From assembly GCA_963722555.1 (NCBI GenBank), contig CAVRNQ010000001.1:62001-126000 (forward strand): a DNA stretch of 64,000 bases, in the 5' to 3' direction. Positions 55,322-64,000 of the stretch are shown here, piece by piece; within the stretch, counting starts at the first letter, position 1; every line of letters begins with the position of its first letter. The position numbers and the translations under genes were made by a program. A model generated the notes under the pieces. The model was given only the letters and a program-made list of their open reading frames with translations, was not told the DNA's origin and did no database searches. The stretch comes from Bog-366 sp963722555. Its GTDB lineage: Bacteria; Acidobacteriota; Terriglobia; UBA7540.

Positions 55322-57190
55322 ATGCGCGAACCTTTTCTCGAGAGAATCGATAAACGGGCCTTGGTCTGCGACGGCGCCATGGGGACGATGCTGTATTCGA
55401 AAGGCATCTCTCTGAACCGTTGCTACGACGAGCTGAACCTGACCATGCCGCAGCTTGTCAAAGAGGTCCATCTGGCTTACCTCAAGGCAGGGGCAGAGGT
55501 CATTGAGACGAACACTTTCGGGGCCAACCGATATCGCCTGGAAAAGTTCAACCTGGGGGAAAAAGTTCGGGAAATCAACCTGGCCGGCGCCCGCCTGGCG
55601 AGGGAGGTAGCGGGCGCGGACCTCTATGTGGCGGGAGCCGTCGGCCCGCTGGGGATTCGTCTGGAACCTTTGGGCTCGACCTCCCGGGAGGAAGCCCTTG
55701 CCGCGTTTCGCGATCAGGTTGCCGCTCTGGTGGAAGGCGGCGTCGATTTGATCATCGTCGAGACGATGATGGACTTGAATGAAACTCACCAGGCGCTGCG
55801 GGCCGCCCGGGAGGTGGGCCAGGTTCCGGTCGTCGTTCAGATGACTGTCCAGGACGATGGCAGCACGCCCACGGGCGCGCTGCCGGAGGATTTTGCGCGC
55901 GCGCTCGACGCGTGGGGCGCCGACCTCATCGGCGTGAACTGCAGCGTGGGCCCCGCCGCCGTGCATGAGGCGCTCGAGCGAATCGCGGCGGTCACGGAGA
56001 AGAAGCTTTCGGCGCAACCCAATGCCGGGATGCCGCGGACCGTGGAAGGGCGCAACCTTTATCTTTGCTCGCCCGAATACATGGCCAGCTACGCGAGGCG
56101 ATTCATCCAGACCGGCGCGCGCCTGGTGGGAGGCTGTTGCGGAACGACTCCGGAACACATCAAGGCCATCAAAGCCGCGGTGCGCTCCCTCAACCCGCGA
56201 CGATCCCGGTCGGCCGTGGAGGTCCTGGCGCGGCCCGGCCAAACGCAGGAACCGGTTCCGATGGCCAGCCGCTCGCGCCTGGCCGAGAAGCTGGCGCGGC
56301 AGGAGTTTCCCGTCCTGGTGGAGGTTGTTCCTCCCAAGGGATGCGATGCGGCCAAGGAAGTCGAGGGCGCGCAATACCTCGCGGAGCAAGGTGTTGACGC
56401 CGTCAACATCCCCGACGGTTCCGGCGCCACGGCGCGCATGAGCGCTTTGGCGCTTGCCGCCTTGCTCGAACGACGTGCAGGCATTGAGGTTCTGCTGCAC
56501 TACAGCTCCCGCGACCGCAACGTTCTGACCATCCAGTCCGATCTGCTGGGAGCCCATGCGCTGGGCCTGCGCAATCTCCTGGCGCTGACGCGGGATACCG
56601 CGCAGTATTCGACTCTGCTCGAGACTGCGGTGTCTGAAGTTGATGCCATTGGGCTGGTCAACATCCTGAACAATTTGAATCGCGGCTTGGACGTGGGGGG
56701 CAACCCGGTCGGCGCGCAGACCGCTTTCCTGGTCGGCGCGAGCGTCAATCCCTACGCGGTGAACGAGGAGGAAGAGCTTCGCCGCTTCCAGCACAAGGTC
56801 GAAGCGGGAACGGATTTCGCCGTCACGCAGCCCATCTTCGACGTCGAACAACTGAGGAAGTTCCTGAAGCGGGCCAGGAACTTCGCACCGCGCCTTCCCG
56901 TGATCGCCGGCATCTGGCCGCTCACCAGTTTCCGCAACGCGGAATTCATGAACAACGAAGTGCCGGGGATTTCCGTTCCGCCCACCGTCATGGAGCGCAT
57001 GCGCAGGGCCGATGCGGGGGAACGCGCTCGCCTGGAGGGGCTGAAGATTGCTCAGGAAACGTTGCGAGAAATCCGTTCGCAGGTTCAAGGGGTGCAGATT
57101 GCGGCGCCCTTCGGCCGTTACGCCCTGGCTGTCGAGGTCGCACAGGCGCTCGGTGGGGACCGGCCGCCAGCGTCCGCCCGGCAACCGTGA
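55322..57190 (+). CDS. Bifunctional homocysteine S-methyltransferase / methylenetetrahydrofolate reductase
   Basis: 622 residues. N-terminal homocysteine methyltransferase domain (about 1-300): ALVCDGAMGTMLYSKG, ETNTFGANRYRL and the zinc ligands Cys in GVNCSVGP and the GGCCGTTPEH pair. C-terminal MTHFR domain (about 325-610): VLVEVVPPKGCDAAKEVEGA, DGSGATARMS, LLHYSSRDRNVL, NVLTIQSDLLGAHALGLRNL and FAVTQPIFDVEQLRKFL. The fused form resembles B. subtilis YitJ. It lets one polypeptide reduce methylene-THF and methylate homocysteine. A GGGATG start context. Confidence 0.93.
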   Translation: MREPFLERIDKRALVCDGAMGTMLYSKGISLNRCYDELNLTMPQLVKEVHLAYLKAGAEVIETNTFGANRYRLEKFNLGEKVREINLAGARLAREVAGADLYVAGAVGPLGIRLEPLGSTSREEALAAFRDQVAALVEGGVDLIIVETMMDLNETHQALRAAREVGQVPVVVQMTVQDDGSTPTGALPEDFARALDAWGADLIGVNCSVGPAAVHEALERIAAVTEKKLSAQPNAGMPRTVEGRNLYLCSPEYMASYARRFIQTGARLVGGCCGTTPEHIKAIKAAVRSLNPRRSRSAVEVLARPGQTQEPVPMASRSRLAEKLARQEFPVLVEVVPPKGCDAAKEVEGAQYLAEQGVDAVNIPDGSGATARMSALALAALLERRAGIEVLLHYSSRDRNVLTIQSDLLGAHALGLRNLLALTRDTAQYSTLLETAVSEVDAIGLVNILNNLNRGLDVGGNPVGAQTAFLVGASVNPYAVNEEEELRRFQHKVEAGTDFAVTQPIFDVEQLRKFLKRARNFAPRLPVIAGIWPLTSFRNAEFMNNEVPGISVPPTVMERMRRADAGERARLEGLKIAQETLREIRSQVQGVQIAAPFGRYALAVEVAQALGGDRPPASARQP

Positions 57191-57292
57191 TAAGATTAAT
57201 CAATTGGCCACGCTGAGGAAAGGTGGCGCTGCCACTCCTCAGGATGAGCGTGCCTGGGCGCCTCCTCTGAATGTGACCAAGGGCAGGACACG

Positions 57293-57577
57293 ATGGGTCA
57301 GGGAAAGGACACGGCCATGCCTCAACCCGGGAAGTCCGATAAGCCAGAGCCGTTCGAAAAGAACTTGGAACGCCTGGATGCTATTGTGCACCAATTGGAA
57401 GACGCTGACGTCCCGCTCGAAAAAGCCCTGCAACTCTACGAGGAAGGGATGAAGCTTTCCGAGTCCTGCCACGCACAACTGGAAGCAGCGGAAGGGCGAA
57501 TCGAGATTTTGACCAAGAAAGCCGGGGGAAAGGTCGTAGCCGAACCCTTCGAGCCGGAGGAGACGGAGTCGAGCTGA
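57293..57577 (+). CDS. xseB: Exodeoxyribonuclease VII small subunit
   Basis: 94 residues. EPFEKNLERLDAIVHQLEDA, DVPLEKALQLYEEGMKL and CHAQLEAAEGRIEIL are typical of XseB, a helical hairpin that binds the large subunit. xseA is not in the window. It precedes ispA by 92 bases on the same strand as in many bacteria. An alternative ATG at 57317 has a better AAAGG. Confidence 0.93.
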   Translation: MGQGKDTAMPQPGKSDKPEPFEKNLERLDAIVHQLEDADVPLEKALQLYEEGMKLSESCHAQLEAAEGRIEILTKKAGGKVVAEPFEPEETESS

Positions 57578-57669
57578 ACCTAGCACGCCCATCCCTGCGC
57601 CCTCCCCGGCGGGCTCAGGACAAGCTCTGGCCGTGCGTATGGGCATGATGCCCATGCTCCTCCAAGACC

Positions 57670-58572
57670 ATGAACCCCATTTTCCCGGAAGCAGTTCGGA
57701 ACCATCTCGAGCAGGTGGCCGCCCGCGTCGATGCGGAACTCGACCTGGTACTTCCACCGGCCGAGCAGTATCCACCGAGTATTCACAAGGCCATGCGCTA
57801 TTCCGTCTTCGCCGGCGGGAAGCGCCTGCGGCCGACCTTGTGCCTGGAAGTGGGGCGCCTGTTCGGGGGCGACGAGAAGGGCCTGCTCCGGCTGGGCAGC
57901 GCCCTGGAGCTGATCCATACCTATTCGCTGATTCACGACGATTTGCCGGCTCTCGACAACGACGACCTGCGGCGCGGCAGGCCCACCTCGCATCGCGTGT
58001 TTGGGGAGGCCATGGCCATTCTCGCCGGCGACGCCTTGCTGACACTGGCCTTTGAAATCATCTCCGACGGGCGCGCCGGGGCGGCGGCCTGCCAGTTGCG
58101 GATCATCCATGAACTGGCGCATGCCATCGGGACTCAGAAAGGGATGGTCGGCGGACAAGTCATCGATATGGAATCGAACGACCGGACCAGCGATTCCGCC
58201 ACGCTCGACTACATTCATTCGGCCAAGACCGGCGCCTTCATTCGCATGGCGGCCCGTGCGGGCGCCATCTACGCGCAAGCGAGCGAGGAAGACGTGGCGC
58301 GCGTGACGACTTACGGTGAGAAGATCGGATTGGCTTTTCAGATTGTTGATGACTTGCTCGATGTGCTTGGATCCCAGGCGGAGCTCGGCAAAACAATCGG
58401 TAAAGACGCGCAACAGCACAAGGCCACCTACCCCGCGCTTCATGGAATCGAGTTGTCCAAGCAGGTTGCCTCTCGCTCGGCCGCCGAGGCCTGCGCAGCG
58501 CTGGAACCTTACGGCGAACGCGCTCGAATTCTACAAGGCATTGCTCAATACCTGATTGTGAGGACTTCCTGA
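57670..58572 (+). CDS. ispA: Farnesyl/geranyl diphosphate synthase
   Basis: 300 residues. First Asp-rich motif DDLPALDNDD (about 90-99), second DDLLD (about 228-232), plus GGKRLRP and LIHTYSLIHDD. It condenses IPP with DMAPP/GPP for isoprenoid chains. It overlaps dxs by one base (TGATG), so the two are translationally coupled. Confidence 0.95.
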   Translation: MNPIFPEAVRNHLEQVAARVDAELDLVLPPAEQYPPSIHKAMRYSVFAGGKRLRPTLCLEVGRLFGGDEKGLLRLGSALELIHTYSLIHDDLPALDNDDLRRGRPTSHRVFGEAMAILAGDALLTLAFEIISDGRAGAAACQLRIIHELAHAIGTQKGMVGGQVIDMESNDRTSDSATLDYIHSAKTGAFIRMAARAGAIYAQASEEDVARVTTYGEKIGLAFQIVDDLLDVLGSQAELGKTIGKDAQQHKATYPALHGIELSKQVASRSAAEACAALEPYGERARILQGIAQYLIVRTS

Positions 58573-60494
58573 TGGATTATAAGTACCTGACGAGCATCGA
58601 CTCGCCGGCCGACCTGAAGAAAGTCCCGAGGCAGGACCTCCCCATCGTCGCGGAAGAACTGCGTGACTACATGATCTCGGTCATTGCCAAGATCGGCGGC
58701 CACCTGGCCTCGAGTCTGGGAGTGGTGGAGCTGACCATCGCGCTCCACTACCTGTTTGACACGCCCCGCGACAAAATCGTGTGGGATATCGGCCATCAAG
58801 CCTATGGACACAAAATTCTGACCGGCCGCCGCGATCGGTTCCCCACCATTCGCCAGTACGGGGGAATCTCCGGTTTCCCGGTTCGCGATGAGAGTCCTTA
58901 CGATACCTTCAACGTCGCTCACGCCGGAACCGCGATTTCAGGGGCATTGGGCATGGCCGTGGCCCGCGATCTGCTGGGCGAGGACTATCACGTGGTGGCC
59001 GTAGTGGGAGACGCCGGACTCACCTCGGGAGTGGCACTTGAAGGGATCAACAATCTCGGGACGCTAAAAAAGAAAGTGCTGGTTGTCCTGAACGACAACA
59101 AGATGTCCATCTCACCCAACGTCGGAGCCTTCGCGGGGTACCTGAACCGCATCGTGCACGGACAGGCGTATCACCGGCTGCGCGAGGAATTCGAAAAGCG
59201 CATCCTTTCCCTTCCCCGCCTGGGCCCTCGGCTCCTGAGGCTTTCCAAGGGCCTCGTGGAATCGGCGAAGAGCATGCTGATCCCGGGCCTGGTATTCGAA
59301 GAACTGGGCTTCGAATACCTCGGGCCGATCAACGGTCATAGTCTGGATGAGCTGCTGAACGTGCTGGCCAAGGCCAAAGAGCGTCCGGGACCCACGCTGG
59401 TCCACATCGTGACCCAGAAAGGCAAGGGTTACCCACACGCCGAAATGCTGCCCGTGAAATATCACGGCGTGACTCAATTCGATGTTTCCACCGGCGCCTT
59501 CCACAAAGCGCCAGCCCAGGCGCCGAGCTACACATCCGTGTTCGGCAAGGCCATCTGCGAGATAGCGGAAACAGACCCGCGCGTCGTCGCCATTACCGCC
59601 GCCATGAGTGAGGGTACGGGCCTCAACGAATTCTCCCGGCGCTTCCCTGACCGGTTCTTCGACGTGGGGATCGCCGAACAACACGCCGTAACCTTTGCCA
59701 CGGGACTGGCCTGCGAAGGGATGCGCCCCGTGGTGGCGATTTATTCCACCTTCTTGCAACGCGCCTTTGACCAGGTGATGCACGACACCTGCCTGATGCG
59801 CGCGCCGGTTACTTTCGTCCTCGACCGCGGCGGCCTGGTGGGCGCGGATGGGCCCACGCACCACGGGCTCTATGACCTGGTTTATCTCTCCGCCCTGCCG
59901 GGAATCGTAGTGATGGCCCCGAAGGATGAAAACGAATTGCGCCACATGCTCTACACCGCAATCCGCCTGAAGGCGCCCGCGGCCATCCGGTTTCCGCGCA
60001 GCAGCGGAATCGGCATCACCATGGATGCTGATTTTAAGACCCTGGAAACCGGGAAGGGCGAGATCCTGCGCGAAGGCTCCGATATTGGCATCCTGGCCCT
60101 GGGCACCATGGCCTATCCGTGCCTGGAAGCGGCGACCCGGCTGGACAGCCTGGGCATCCAAGCCACGGTCATCAACGCGCGGTTCATGAAACCCTTGGAC
60201 GAAGAGTTGATCTGCTGCCTGGCGGCGGAGAAGCAGTTCCTGGTGACGGCGGAGGAGGGTACGGAGGCCGGAGGTTTCGGCTCCAGCGTCGCGACTCTCT
60301 TGCAGGACCGGAAAATCCCCGCCAGCATTCTGCGCATCGCCGTCCCCGACCGCATCATTCCCCACGGCGCGCCGAATCTGCTGCACGCCAAGTTCGGCCT
60401 GGACGTCAACGGTATCGTAGAAAAGATCAAAAACTTCGCCCACGCCTTCCCCGCGCGCTCAGAACTGCGCTACCGCTCCCTGCTGCGCTCGTAG
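58572..60494 (+). CDS. dxs: 1-deoxy-D-xylulose-5-phosphate synthase
   Basis: 640 residues. TPP-binding GDAGLTSGVALEGINN...VLNDNKMSIS replaces the more common GDGALTAG but keeps the pattern. DIGHQAYGHKILTGRRD, the transketolase central domain (VGIAEQHAVTFATGLACEG, about 358-376) and the C-terminal LVTAEEGTEAGGFGS are intact. First step of the MEP isoprenoid pathway. Part of the xseB-ispA-dxs cluster. Confidence 0.97.
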   Translation: MDYKYLTSIDSPADLKKVPRQDLPIVAEELRDYMISVIAKIGGHLASSLGVVELTIALHYLFDTPRDKIVWDIGHQAYGHKILTGRRDRFPTIRQYGGISGFPVRDESPYDTFNVAHAGTAISGALGMAVARDLLGEDYHVVAVVGDAGLTSGVALEGINNLGTLKKKVLVVLNDNKMSISPNVGAFAGYLNRIVHGQAYHRLREEFEKRILSLPRLGPRLLRLSKGLVESAKSMLIPGLVFEELGFEYLGPINGHSLDELLNVLAKAKERPGPTLVHIVTQKGKGYPHAEMLPVKYHGVTQFDVSTGAFHKAPAQAPSYTSVFGKAICEIAETDPRVVAITAAMSEGTGLNEFSRRFPDRFFDVGIAEQHAVTFATGLACEGMRPVVAIYSTFLQRAFDQVMHDTCLMRAPVTFVLDRGGLVGADGPTHHGLYDLVYLSALPGIVVMAPKDENELRHMLYTAIRLKAPAAIRFPRSSGIGITMDADFKTLETGKGEILREGSDIGILALGTMAYPCLEAATRLDSLGIQATVINARFMKPLDEELICCLAAEKQFLVTAEEGTEAGGFGSSVATLLQDRKIPASILRIAVPDRIIPHGAPNLLHAKFGLDVNGIVEKIKNFAHAFPARSELRYRSLLRS

Positions 60495-60515
60495 CGCCGA
60501 CCTTCGGGTCGGCAG
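60491..60515 (+). repeat. GTAGCGC hairpin at the end of dxs
   Basis: GTAGCGCCGACCttcgGGTCGGCAG, overlapping the dxs stop codon region; it may also serve as a transcription end. Confidence 0.55.
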
Positions 60516-60593
60516 TTTGGTGGTTTCCCCAACGGGTTGGTCCGACCTTGCGAGTAGTCGTGTCATTTGCCAGAAATGCTGATTCCCAGGCGC

Positions 60594-60682
60594 AGTCATT
60601 CCCGCGCAAGCGGGAATCTATTCCGCAAGCCATGGGAAATGCGCCGCCGACGGACTGGATTCCCGCTTTCGCGGGAATGACC
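60594..60682. repeat. Inverted repeat pair cattcccgcgcaagcgggaat
   Basis: Left tcattcccgcgcaagcggga and right tcccgctttcgcgggaatga are mirror copies each with its own hairpin. This looks like a small non-coding mobile palindrome, distinct from the GTAGCGC family. Confidence 0.65.
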
Positions 60683-60795
60683 AGTGTTTCGCAAGGTATC
60701 CCATACCTAATGACACCAGCACATGGGGAGTGTCCAACATTGACAAGGATGGACATAGCTGATACTCTCTGGGTGAAGGTCCAGGAGGACTGCCC

Positions 60796-61068
60796 GTGAA
60801 CGTGCACCTTACGCCTGAGCTAGAAACGCTCGTTCAGAACAAAGTGAAGACCGGCCGGTACAACTCGGCGAGCGAAGTGGTCCGCGAGGCACTGCGGCTT
60901 TATGAAGAGAGGGACCGGATTCGGAAGCTCCAAATTCAGGAACTCCGGAAGAGAATCAACAAGGGCTGGGCTTCTCTCGAACGCGGCGAGGGAGTGGACG
61001 GAGAAGAATTCTTCAGGACTCTGGCGCGGGAAGAACGCGAGTTGGCGCGAAAGCACACACGAACATGA
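60796..61068 (+). CDS. ParD-like RHH antitoxin
   Basis: 90 residues. MNVHLTPELETLVQNKVKTG then RYNSASEVVREALRLYEERD is a ribbon-helix-helix domain; the rest is a charged helix that would bind the toxin. It overlaps the toxin start by four bases (ATGA). GGAGG lies 9 bases upstream of the GTG/ATG region. Confidence 0.92.
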   Translation: MNVHLTPELETLVQNKVKTGRYNSASEVVREALRLYEERDRIRKLQIQELRKRINKGWASLERGEGVDGEEFFRTLAREERELARKHTRT

Positions 61069-61352
61069 AGCGCTTCAAGCTTTCGCCTGAAGCCGCCCAG
61101 GATATTCGGGAAATCTGGGCTCATTATGCGGCCGACAGTATCAAAGCCGCCCGCCGCCTTCGCCTCCAGATGTTTGATACGTGCCAGAGGATTGCCGACA
61201 ACCCAGGAATTGGACACAGCCGAGAGGACCTCACAGAAAAGCCCGTGCTCTTCTGGCCGGCGGGCTCATACCTGATTATTTACGCCGCCCGAAAGCCTGT
61301 CGAAATCGTTCGTGTGCTGCACAGTGCGCGTGACATTCCAAGCCTGCTCTAA
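61065..61352 (+). CDS. ParE/RelE-family toxin
   Basis: 95 residues: MKRFKLSPEAAQDIREIWAH, RIADNPGIGHSREDL, VLFWPAGSYLIIYAARKPVE, IVRVLHSARDIPSLL, full ParE fold including the RVLHxxRD end. Likely a gyrase or ribosome-targeting toxin held by the upstream antitoxin. Full length. Confidence 0.93.
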   Translation: MKRFKLSPEAAQDIREIWAHYAADSIKAARRLRLQMFDTCQRIADNPGIGHSREDLTEKPVLFWPAGSYLIIYAARKPVEIVRVLHSARDIPSLL

Positions 61353-61419
61353 TTGCCAGCAACTGAGGTGACCCTGATTGACGGCTGGATCGCGCCGAGA
61401 CCCAGTTACGCGCTGCCGT

Positions 61420-61446
61420 TTGACAATGTGACACAAAATGTGTCAC
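61420..61446 (+). promoter_or_regulatory. Palindromic operator and -35 of the Phd/VapC operon
   Basis: TTGACA at 61420-61425 and a perfect inverted repeat GTGACAC-aaaat-GTGTCAC at 61428-61446, ending 9 bases before the antitoxin ATG. The position suits an autoregulatory site for the antitoxin; the -10 is weak. Confidence 0.7.
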
Positions 61447-61455
61447 GATGGCGTC

Positions 61456-61698
61456 ATGCCTAACGTAAACATTCGCCAACTCCGGGACACGCGGCGGCTG
61501 AAGGCTTGGCTGCGCGCCGGCAAGACCGTGGAACTCCGGGAGCGAGACACGGTTATTGGACGCATCGTTCCGGTGGCTCCGCCGGCAAAACCCCGCAAGT
61601 ATCCAGACTTCGCCGCCATGCGCCGGGAGATTTTTGGCGACCGCATCCTCCCTGGAGCGGACTTGCTGATCGAGGAGCGGGAGCGATCACGCTATTGA
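61456..61698 (+). CDS. Phd/YefM-type antitoxin (VapB-like)
   Basis: About 80 residues. MPNVNIRQLRDTRRLKAWLR, AGKTVELRERDTVIGRIVPV is the Phd/YefM fold DNA-binding N-terminus; the C-terminus (EIFGDRILPGADLLIEERER) would wrap the toxin. A perfect operator-like palindrome sits directly upstream. Confidence 0.88.
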   Translation: MPNVNIRQLRDTRRLKAWLRAGKTVELRERDTVIGRIVPVAPPAKPRKYPDFAAMRREIFGDRILPGADLLIEERERSRY

Positions 61699-62120
61699 GC
61701 ACCTACGCTGATACGAGCTTCCTGGTTTCGCTCTACATCCCAGACCGGCACTCACCCGAGGCCGAGCGCCGAATGGCTTCCAGTCCAGTCGTGTGGCTGA
61801 CACCTTTTCATGTTGCGGAATGGACGAATGCTGTCGAACAGCAGGTCTTCAGGCGGGCGGCGTCCCGAACTGAAGCCGATCAGTCACACGAGCGGTTCCA
61901 GCAACACCGGGAAAGCGGCTTGTGGGTGGAAGTTGCTCTGCCGGAATCAGCTTTTGACATTTGCGCTCAACTGGCCCGCCGCCACGGAGCCCGGCTGGGC
62001 CTGCGGACTCTCGACACCTTGCACGTCGCCTCGGCGCTCGAGCTGAAGGCCGAGCGCTTCTGGACTTTTGACGAGCGGCAAAAGAAGTTAGCGCGGGCCG
62101 TGGGCCTGAAAACCGCCTGA
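61695..62120 (+). CDS. vapC: PIN-domain VapC-type toxin
   Basis: 141 residues starting at a TTG that overlaps the antitoxin stop (TTGA), with GGAG upstream. Acidic active-site residues are in order: YADTSFLVSL (Asp), AEWTNAVEQQ (Glu), LRTLDTLHVAS (Asp) and FWTFDERQKK (Asp). VapC toxins cleave specific RNAs. Other in-frame starts upstream overlap the antitoxin extensively and lack the fold start. Confidence 0.9.
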   Translation: MSTYADTSFLVSLYIPDRHSPEAERRMASSPVVWLTPFHVAEWTNAVEQQVFRRAASRTEADQSHERFQQHRESGLWVEVALPESAFDICAQLARRHGARLGLRTLDTLHVASALELKAERFWTFDERQKKLARAVGLKTA

Positions 62121-62189
62121 CACTAAGTTGCTTTCATGGAGATACTACTGCCGACGCGAAGCATCGGGTTGGGTTGGTGACTGTTCATG

Positions 62190-62262
62190 ACCGCTCACCC
62201 GGCCCGCGCCGGCTGGTGAAAGCGCCGGTCGCGGCCCACCCTCTCCCCAAGGGAGAGGGCGG
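62190..62262. repeat. Interspersed repeat 'ccggctggtgaaagcgccgg...ccctctccccaaggg'
   Basis: Second copy of the element at 25842-25920, between the vapC and proC genes (which are convergent). Confidence 0.6.
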
Positions 62263-62331
62263 AAATAACCACTCGCAGCCGCACTCCAAGGCGCCTGCGG
62301 CGCGGGGAACAGCGATTTTCTTCGCAGCCTG

Positions 62332-63201
62332 TTAGCTATTCTGGCCCTCCACAAGTTCCCTGGCGCGTTGGGCGGCGCGGACCACGGCTTTGATCAGCGT
62401 GACGCGCAGGCCGCCTTCCTCGAGTTCCAGCAAACCATCGATCGTACATCCCGCCGGGGTGGTGACCACGTCTTTCAGCTTGGCCGGATGTTCGCCGGTG
62501 TGAAGAACCATTGCCGCTGCCCCCAGCAGGGTCTGCGCCGAAAGTTCGGTGGAAAGCTCGCGCGGCAGACCCATTTTCACGCCTCCCTCCGCCAGCGACT
62601 CGATAATCACGTAAACATAGGCCGGACCCGAGGCGGAAAGGCCCGTGATGGCGTCCATGTACTTCTCGATCACGACGACCGTACGGCCCATGGAGCTGAA
62701 AATCTCCTGCGCCAGCGCCACGTCTCCGGGCGTTGCATGCGTGCCCGGGGCCAGCGCCGTCATCCCCTGGCGGATCAGGCAAGGTGTATTGGGCATGGCC
62801 CGCACCACGCGGACCGGGCGGCCGAGCTCGCGCTCGATGAGCGCCGTGGTGACGGAAGCCGCGGCGGAGATAATCACGGCGTCCTTCCGCAGCGCTTTCT
62901 TGACCTCGCGCAGGACGCCCGCGACCTGCTGGGGCTTTAGCGCTATCAATACCAAATCGGCGCCCGTCACCGCCTGGACATTGTTGGTGTGCGCTTTGAC
63001 GCCATATTTCTTGGCCAAGGCATTGGCGCTCGGCTGGTCCTCGACGGTGGCCTCAATGCGGTCGACGGAGATGAGCTGCGAACCCAGCATGCTGGAAAGC
63101 AGCCCCTCCCCCAATTTCCCGCAGCCAATGATTGCCAGCTTTCTTACCCGGCCTTCGAAATCGTGCGAGCTTCGGACACTCTTGTTGTCTGGGGTTTTCA
63201 T
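62332..63201 (-). CDS. proC: Pyrroline-5-carboxylate reductase
   Basis: 289 residues. NAD(P)-binding LAIIGCGKLGEGLLSSML (about 22-39), ALKPQQVAGVLREV, VRAMPNTPCLIRQGMTAL and the C-terminal signature GPAYVYVIIESLAEGGVKMG, TPAGCTIDGLLELEEGG. Last step of proline synthesis. GAGG lies about 9 bases upstream of the ATG; a longer open frame upstream runs into a repeat. Confidence 0.96.
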   Translation of the reverse strand: MKTPDNKSVRSSHDFEGRVRKLAIIGCGKLGEGLLSSMLGSQLISVDRIEATVEDQPSANALAKKYGVKAHTNNVQAVTGADLVLIALKPQQVAGVLREVKKALRKDAVIISAAASVTTALIERELGRPVRVVRAMPNTPCLIRQGMTALAPGTHATPGDVALAQEIFSSMGRTVVVIEKYMDAITGLSASGPAYVYVIIESLAEGGVKMGLPRELSTELSAQTLLGAAAMVLHTGEHPAKLKDVVTTPAGCTIDGLLELEEGGLRVTLIKAVVRAAQRARELVEGQNS

Positions 63202-63299
63202 CGTGATCCTCAGGTCATGAGAAGAAAACGAACGGGAGGGCCTGGCATTGTCCGCCCGTTGATTCGAGCGTGGGGAGTTATACAGGCTCGCTTCGATGC

Positions 63300-63432
63300 T
63301 GTCATCCTGAGCGAAGCGAAGGACCCCTGCATTTGAATTTTCAAGCAAATCCAGAGGTCCTTCCTTCGTTTCACTCAGGACCGCCTGCGGCTCCTCAGGA
63401 TGACAGGGTGAGCGGTTTTTCCGCAGCCTGTT
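63300..63432. repeat. Interspersed repeat between proC and ilvC
   Basis: tgtcatcctgagcgaagcgaag, ccctgcatttgaattttcaag, cctccttcgtttcactcagg, ggatgacagg...tttttccgcagcctg. It shares order and inner words with 54185-54325. Confidence 0.7.
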
Positions 63433-64000
63433 TACCCGCGCGCCTGGGCCTGCTCCGCGGTGGCCTCCGCCTTGGATTTCTGGATCCAGGGCATCATCTT
63501 GCGCAGCTCACTTCCCACCTTTTCGATGAGATGCCCCGCCGCCTTAGCGCGCATTCCCTCGAATCGCGTGCATCCCTTGGCGTTTTCATCCATCCACTCC
63601 TTCGCAAAGGAACCGTCCTGGACTCCGGCCAGAACCTTCTTCATCGTTTCCCGCACGTGGGCGTCGATCACCTCGGGCCCGCGGGTGTAGTCTCCATATT
63701 CGGCGGTGTCGCTCACCGAATAACGCATGTACTTGATGCCACCCTGGTAGATAAGGTCCACAATAAGCTTCAGCTCGTGCAGGCACTCGAAGTAAGCAAT
63801 CTCGGGCTGATAACCGGCTTCCACCAGCGTTTCGAAGGCCGTCGTAATCAGCGCCGAGACGCCGCCGCAAAGCACCGTCTGCTCGCCGAAGAGGTCCGTC
63901 TCCGTCTCCTCCTTGAAAGTCGTGCGAATCACGCCCGCCTTCAGCGAACCGATGCCTTTGGCGTAAGCGAGCCCCGTCTGCTCGGCCTGGCCGGAAGCGT
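63432..64000 (-). CDS. ilvC: Ketol-acid reductoisomerase, C-terminal part (runs off the window)
   Basis: The frame continues to the window edge; only the last about 190 residues are seen. Magnesium/catalytic residues are in ETETDLFGEQTVLCGG (Asp and Glu) and AYFECLHELKLIVDLIYQGG (two Glu), followed by the knotted C-terminal domain TRFEGMRAKAAGHLIEKVG. It makes the dihydroxy acids of valine/isoleucine synthesis. GTG at 63932 is an internal codon, not a start, because the ketol-acid reading (TGLAYAKGIGSLKAGVIRTT) continues upstream. Confidence 0.95.
   Translation of the reverse strand, partial: ASGQAEQTGLAYAKGIGSLKAGVIRTTFKEETETDLFGEQTVLCGGVSALITTAFETLVEAGYQPEIAYFECLHELKLIVDLIYQGGIKYMRYSVSDTAEYGDYTRGPEVIDAHVRETMKKVLAGVQDGSFAKEWMDENAKGCTRFEGMRAKAAGHLIEKVGSELRKMMPWIQKSKAEATAEQAQARG

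Overview
The window looks like a chromosomal piece of a GC-rich soil-type Acidobacteriota. This is inferred from gene content: two DUF1080 proteins, two Gfo/Idh/MocA oxidoreductases, a large GH35 glycosidase, M61 and penicillin-acylase-type hydrolases, zinc-ribbon-tailed MscL, a 23S-5S unit with no 16S beside it, and very many small palindromic and 'caggtgtcaggtg'-like interspersed repeats. No species can be named from sequence alone.

Layout. 1-3.4 kb: repeats, a small orphan ORF, a membrane metallophosphoesterase and a small hypothetical gene. 3.7-5.6 kb: a kinase/dCMP-deaminase operon bracketed by two odd REP-hairpin/5S rRNA chimeras, one of which truncates an SRPBCC gene. 5.6-9.4 kb: a TonB-like remnant, a subtilisin-family protease and one intact 1.4-kb insertion sequence with a 15-bp target duplication. 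9.6-13.7 kb: a minus-strand 23S-5S transcription unit with its own candidate promoter, nested processing stems and a terminator. 14.1-17.2 kb: three-gene NAD(P) transhydrogenase operon (pntAA-pntAB-pntB). 17.4-18.9 kb: a nuclease-fold protein, a zinc-ribbon protein and a frameshifted RelE with its antitoxin. 19-29 kb: Fe-ADH/monooxygenase pair, 2H phosphoesterase, DUF1080, RraA-like, msrA, nfi-pyrR, CYTH, GH35. 29-38 kb: IS1380 tails, DUF481, two mscL, PilZ, aquaporin, PEGA/OmpA protein, homoserine dehydrogenase, a second DUF1080. 38-44 kb: an oxidoreductase, then an accessory island with two N-terminally truncated RHS tips, each followed by a putative immunity gene, broken up by IS701 and REP-transposase debris. 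44.4-46.2 kb: an ORF-less group II intron sitting inside a REP palindrome, then an intact REP-associated tyrosine transposase flanked by inverted REP hairpins. 46-55 kb: penicillin acylase, M61 peptidase, a Tat-exported oxidoreductase, TPR protein and DedA. 55-60.5 kb: homocysteine methyltransferase/MTHFR and the xseB-ispA-dxs isoprenoid cluster. 60.7-64 kb: two toxin-antitoxin pairs, proC and the C-terminal part of ilvC running off the end.

The most unusual content is the repeat biology. Palindromes with a constant head (GTAGCGC or GGTGGCGC) and variable self-complementary arms are scattered across the whole window. They associate with one intact and two decayed REP transposases, are fused twice to 5S rRNA at nearly the same nucleotide, and in one case are split cleanly by a 703-bp group II intron whose EBS1 candidate pairs 7/7 with the REP arm.
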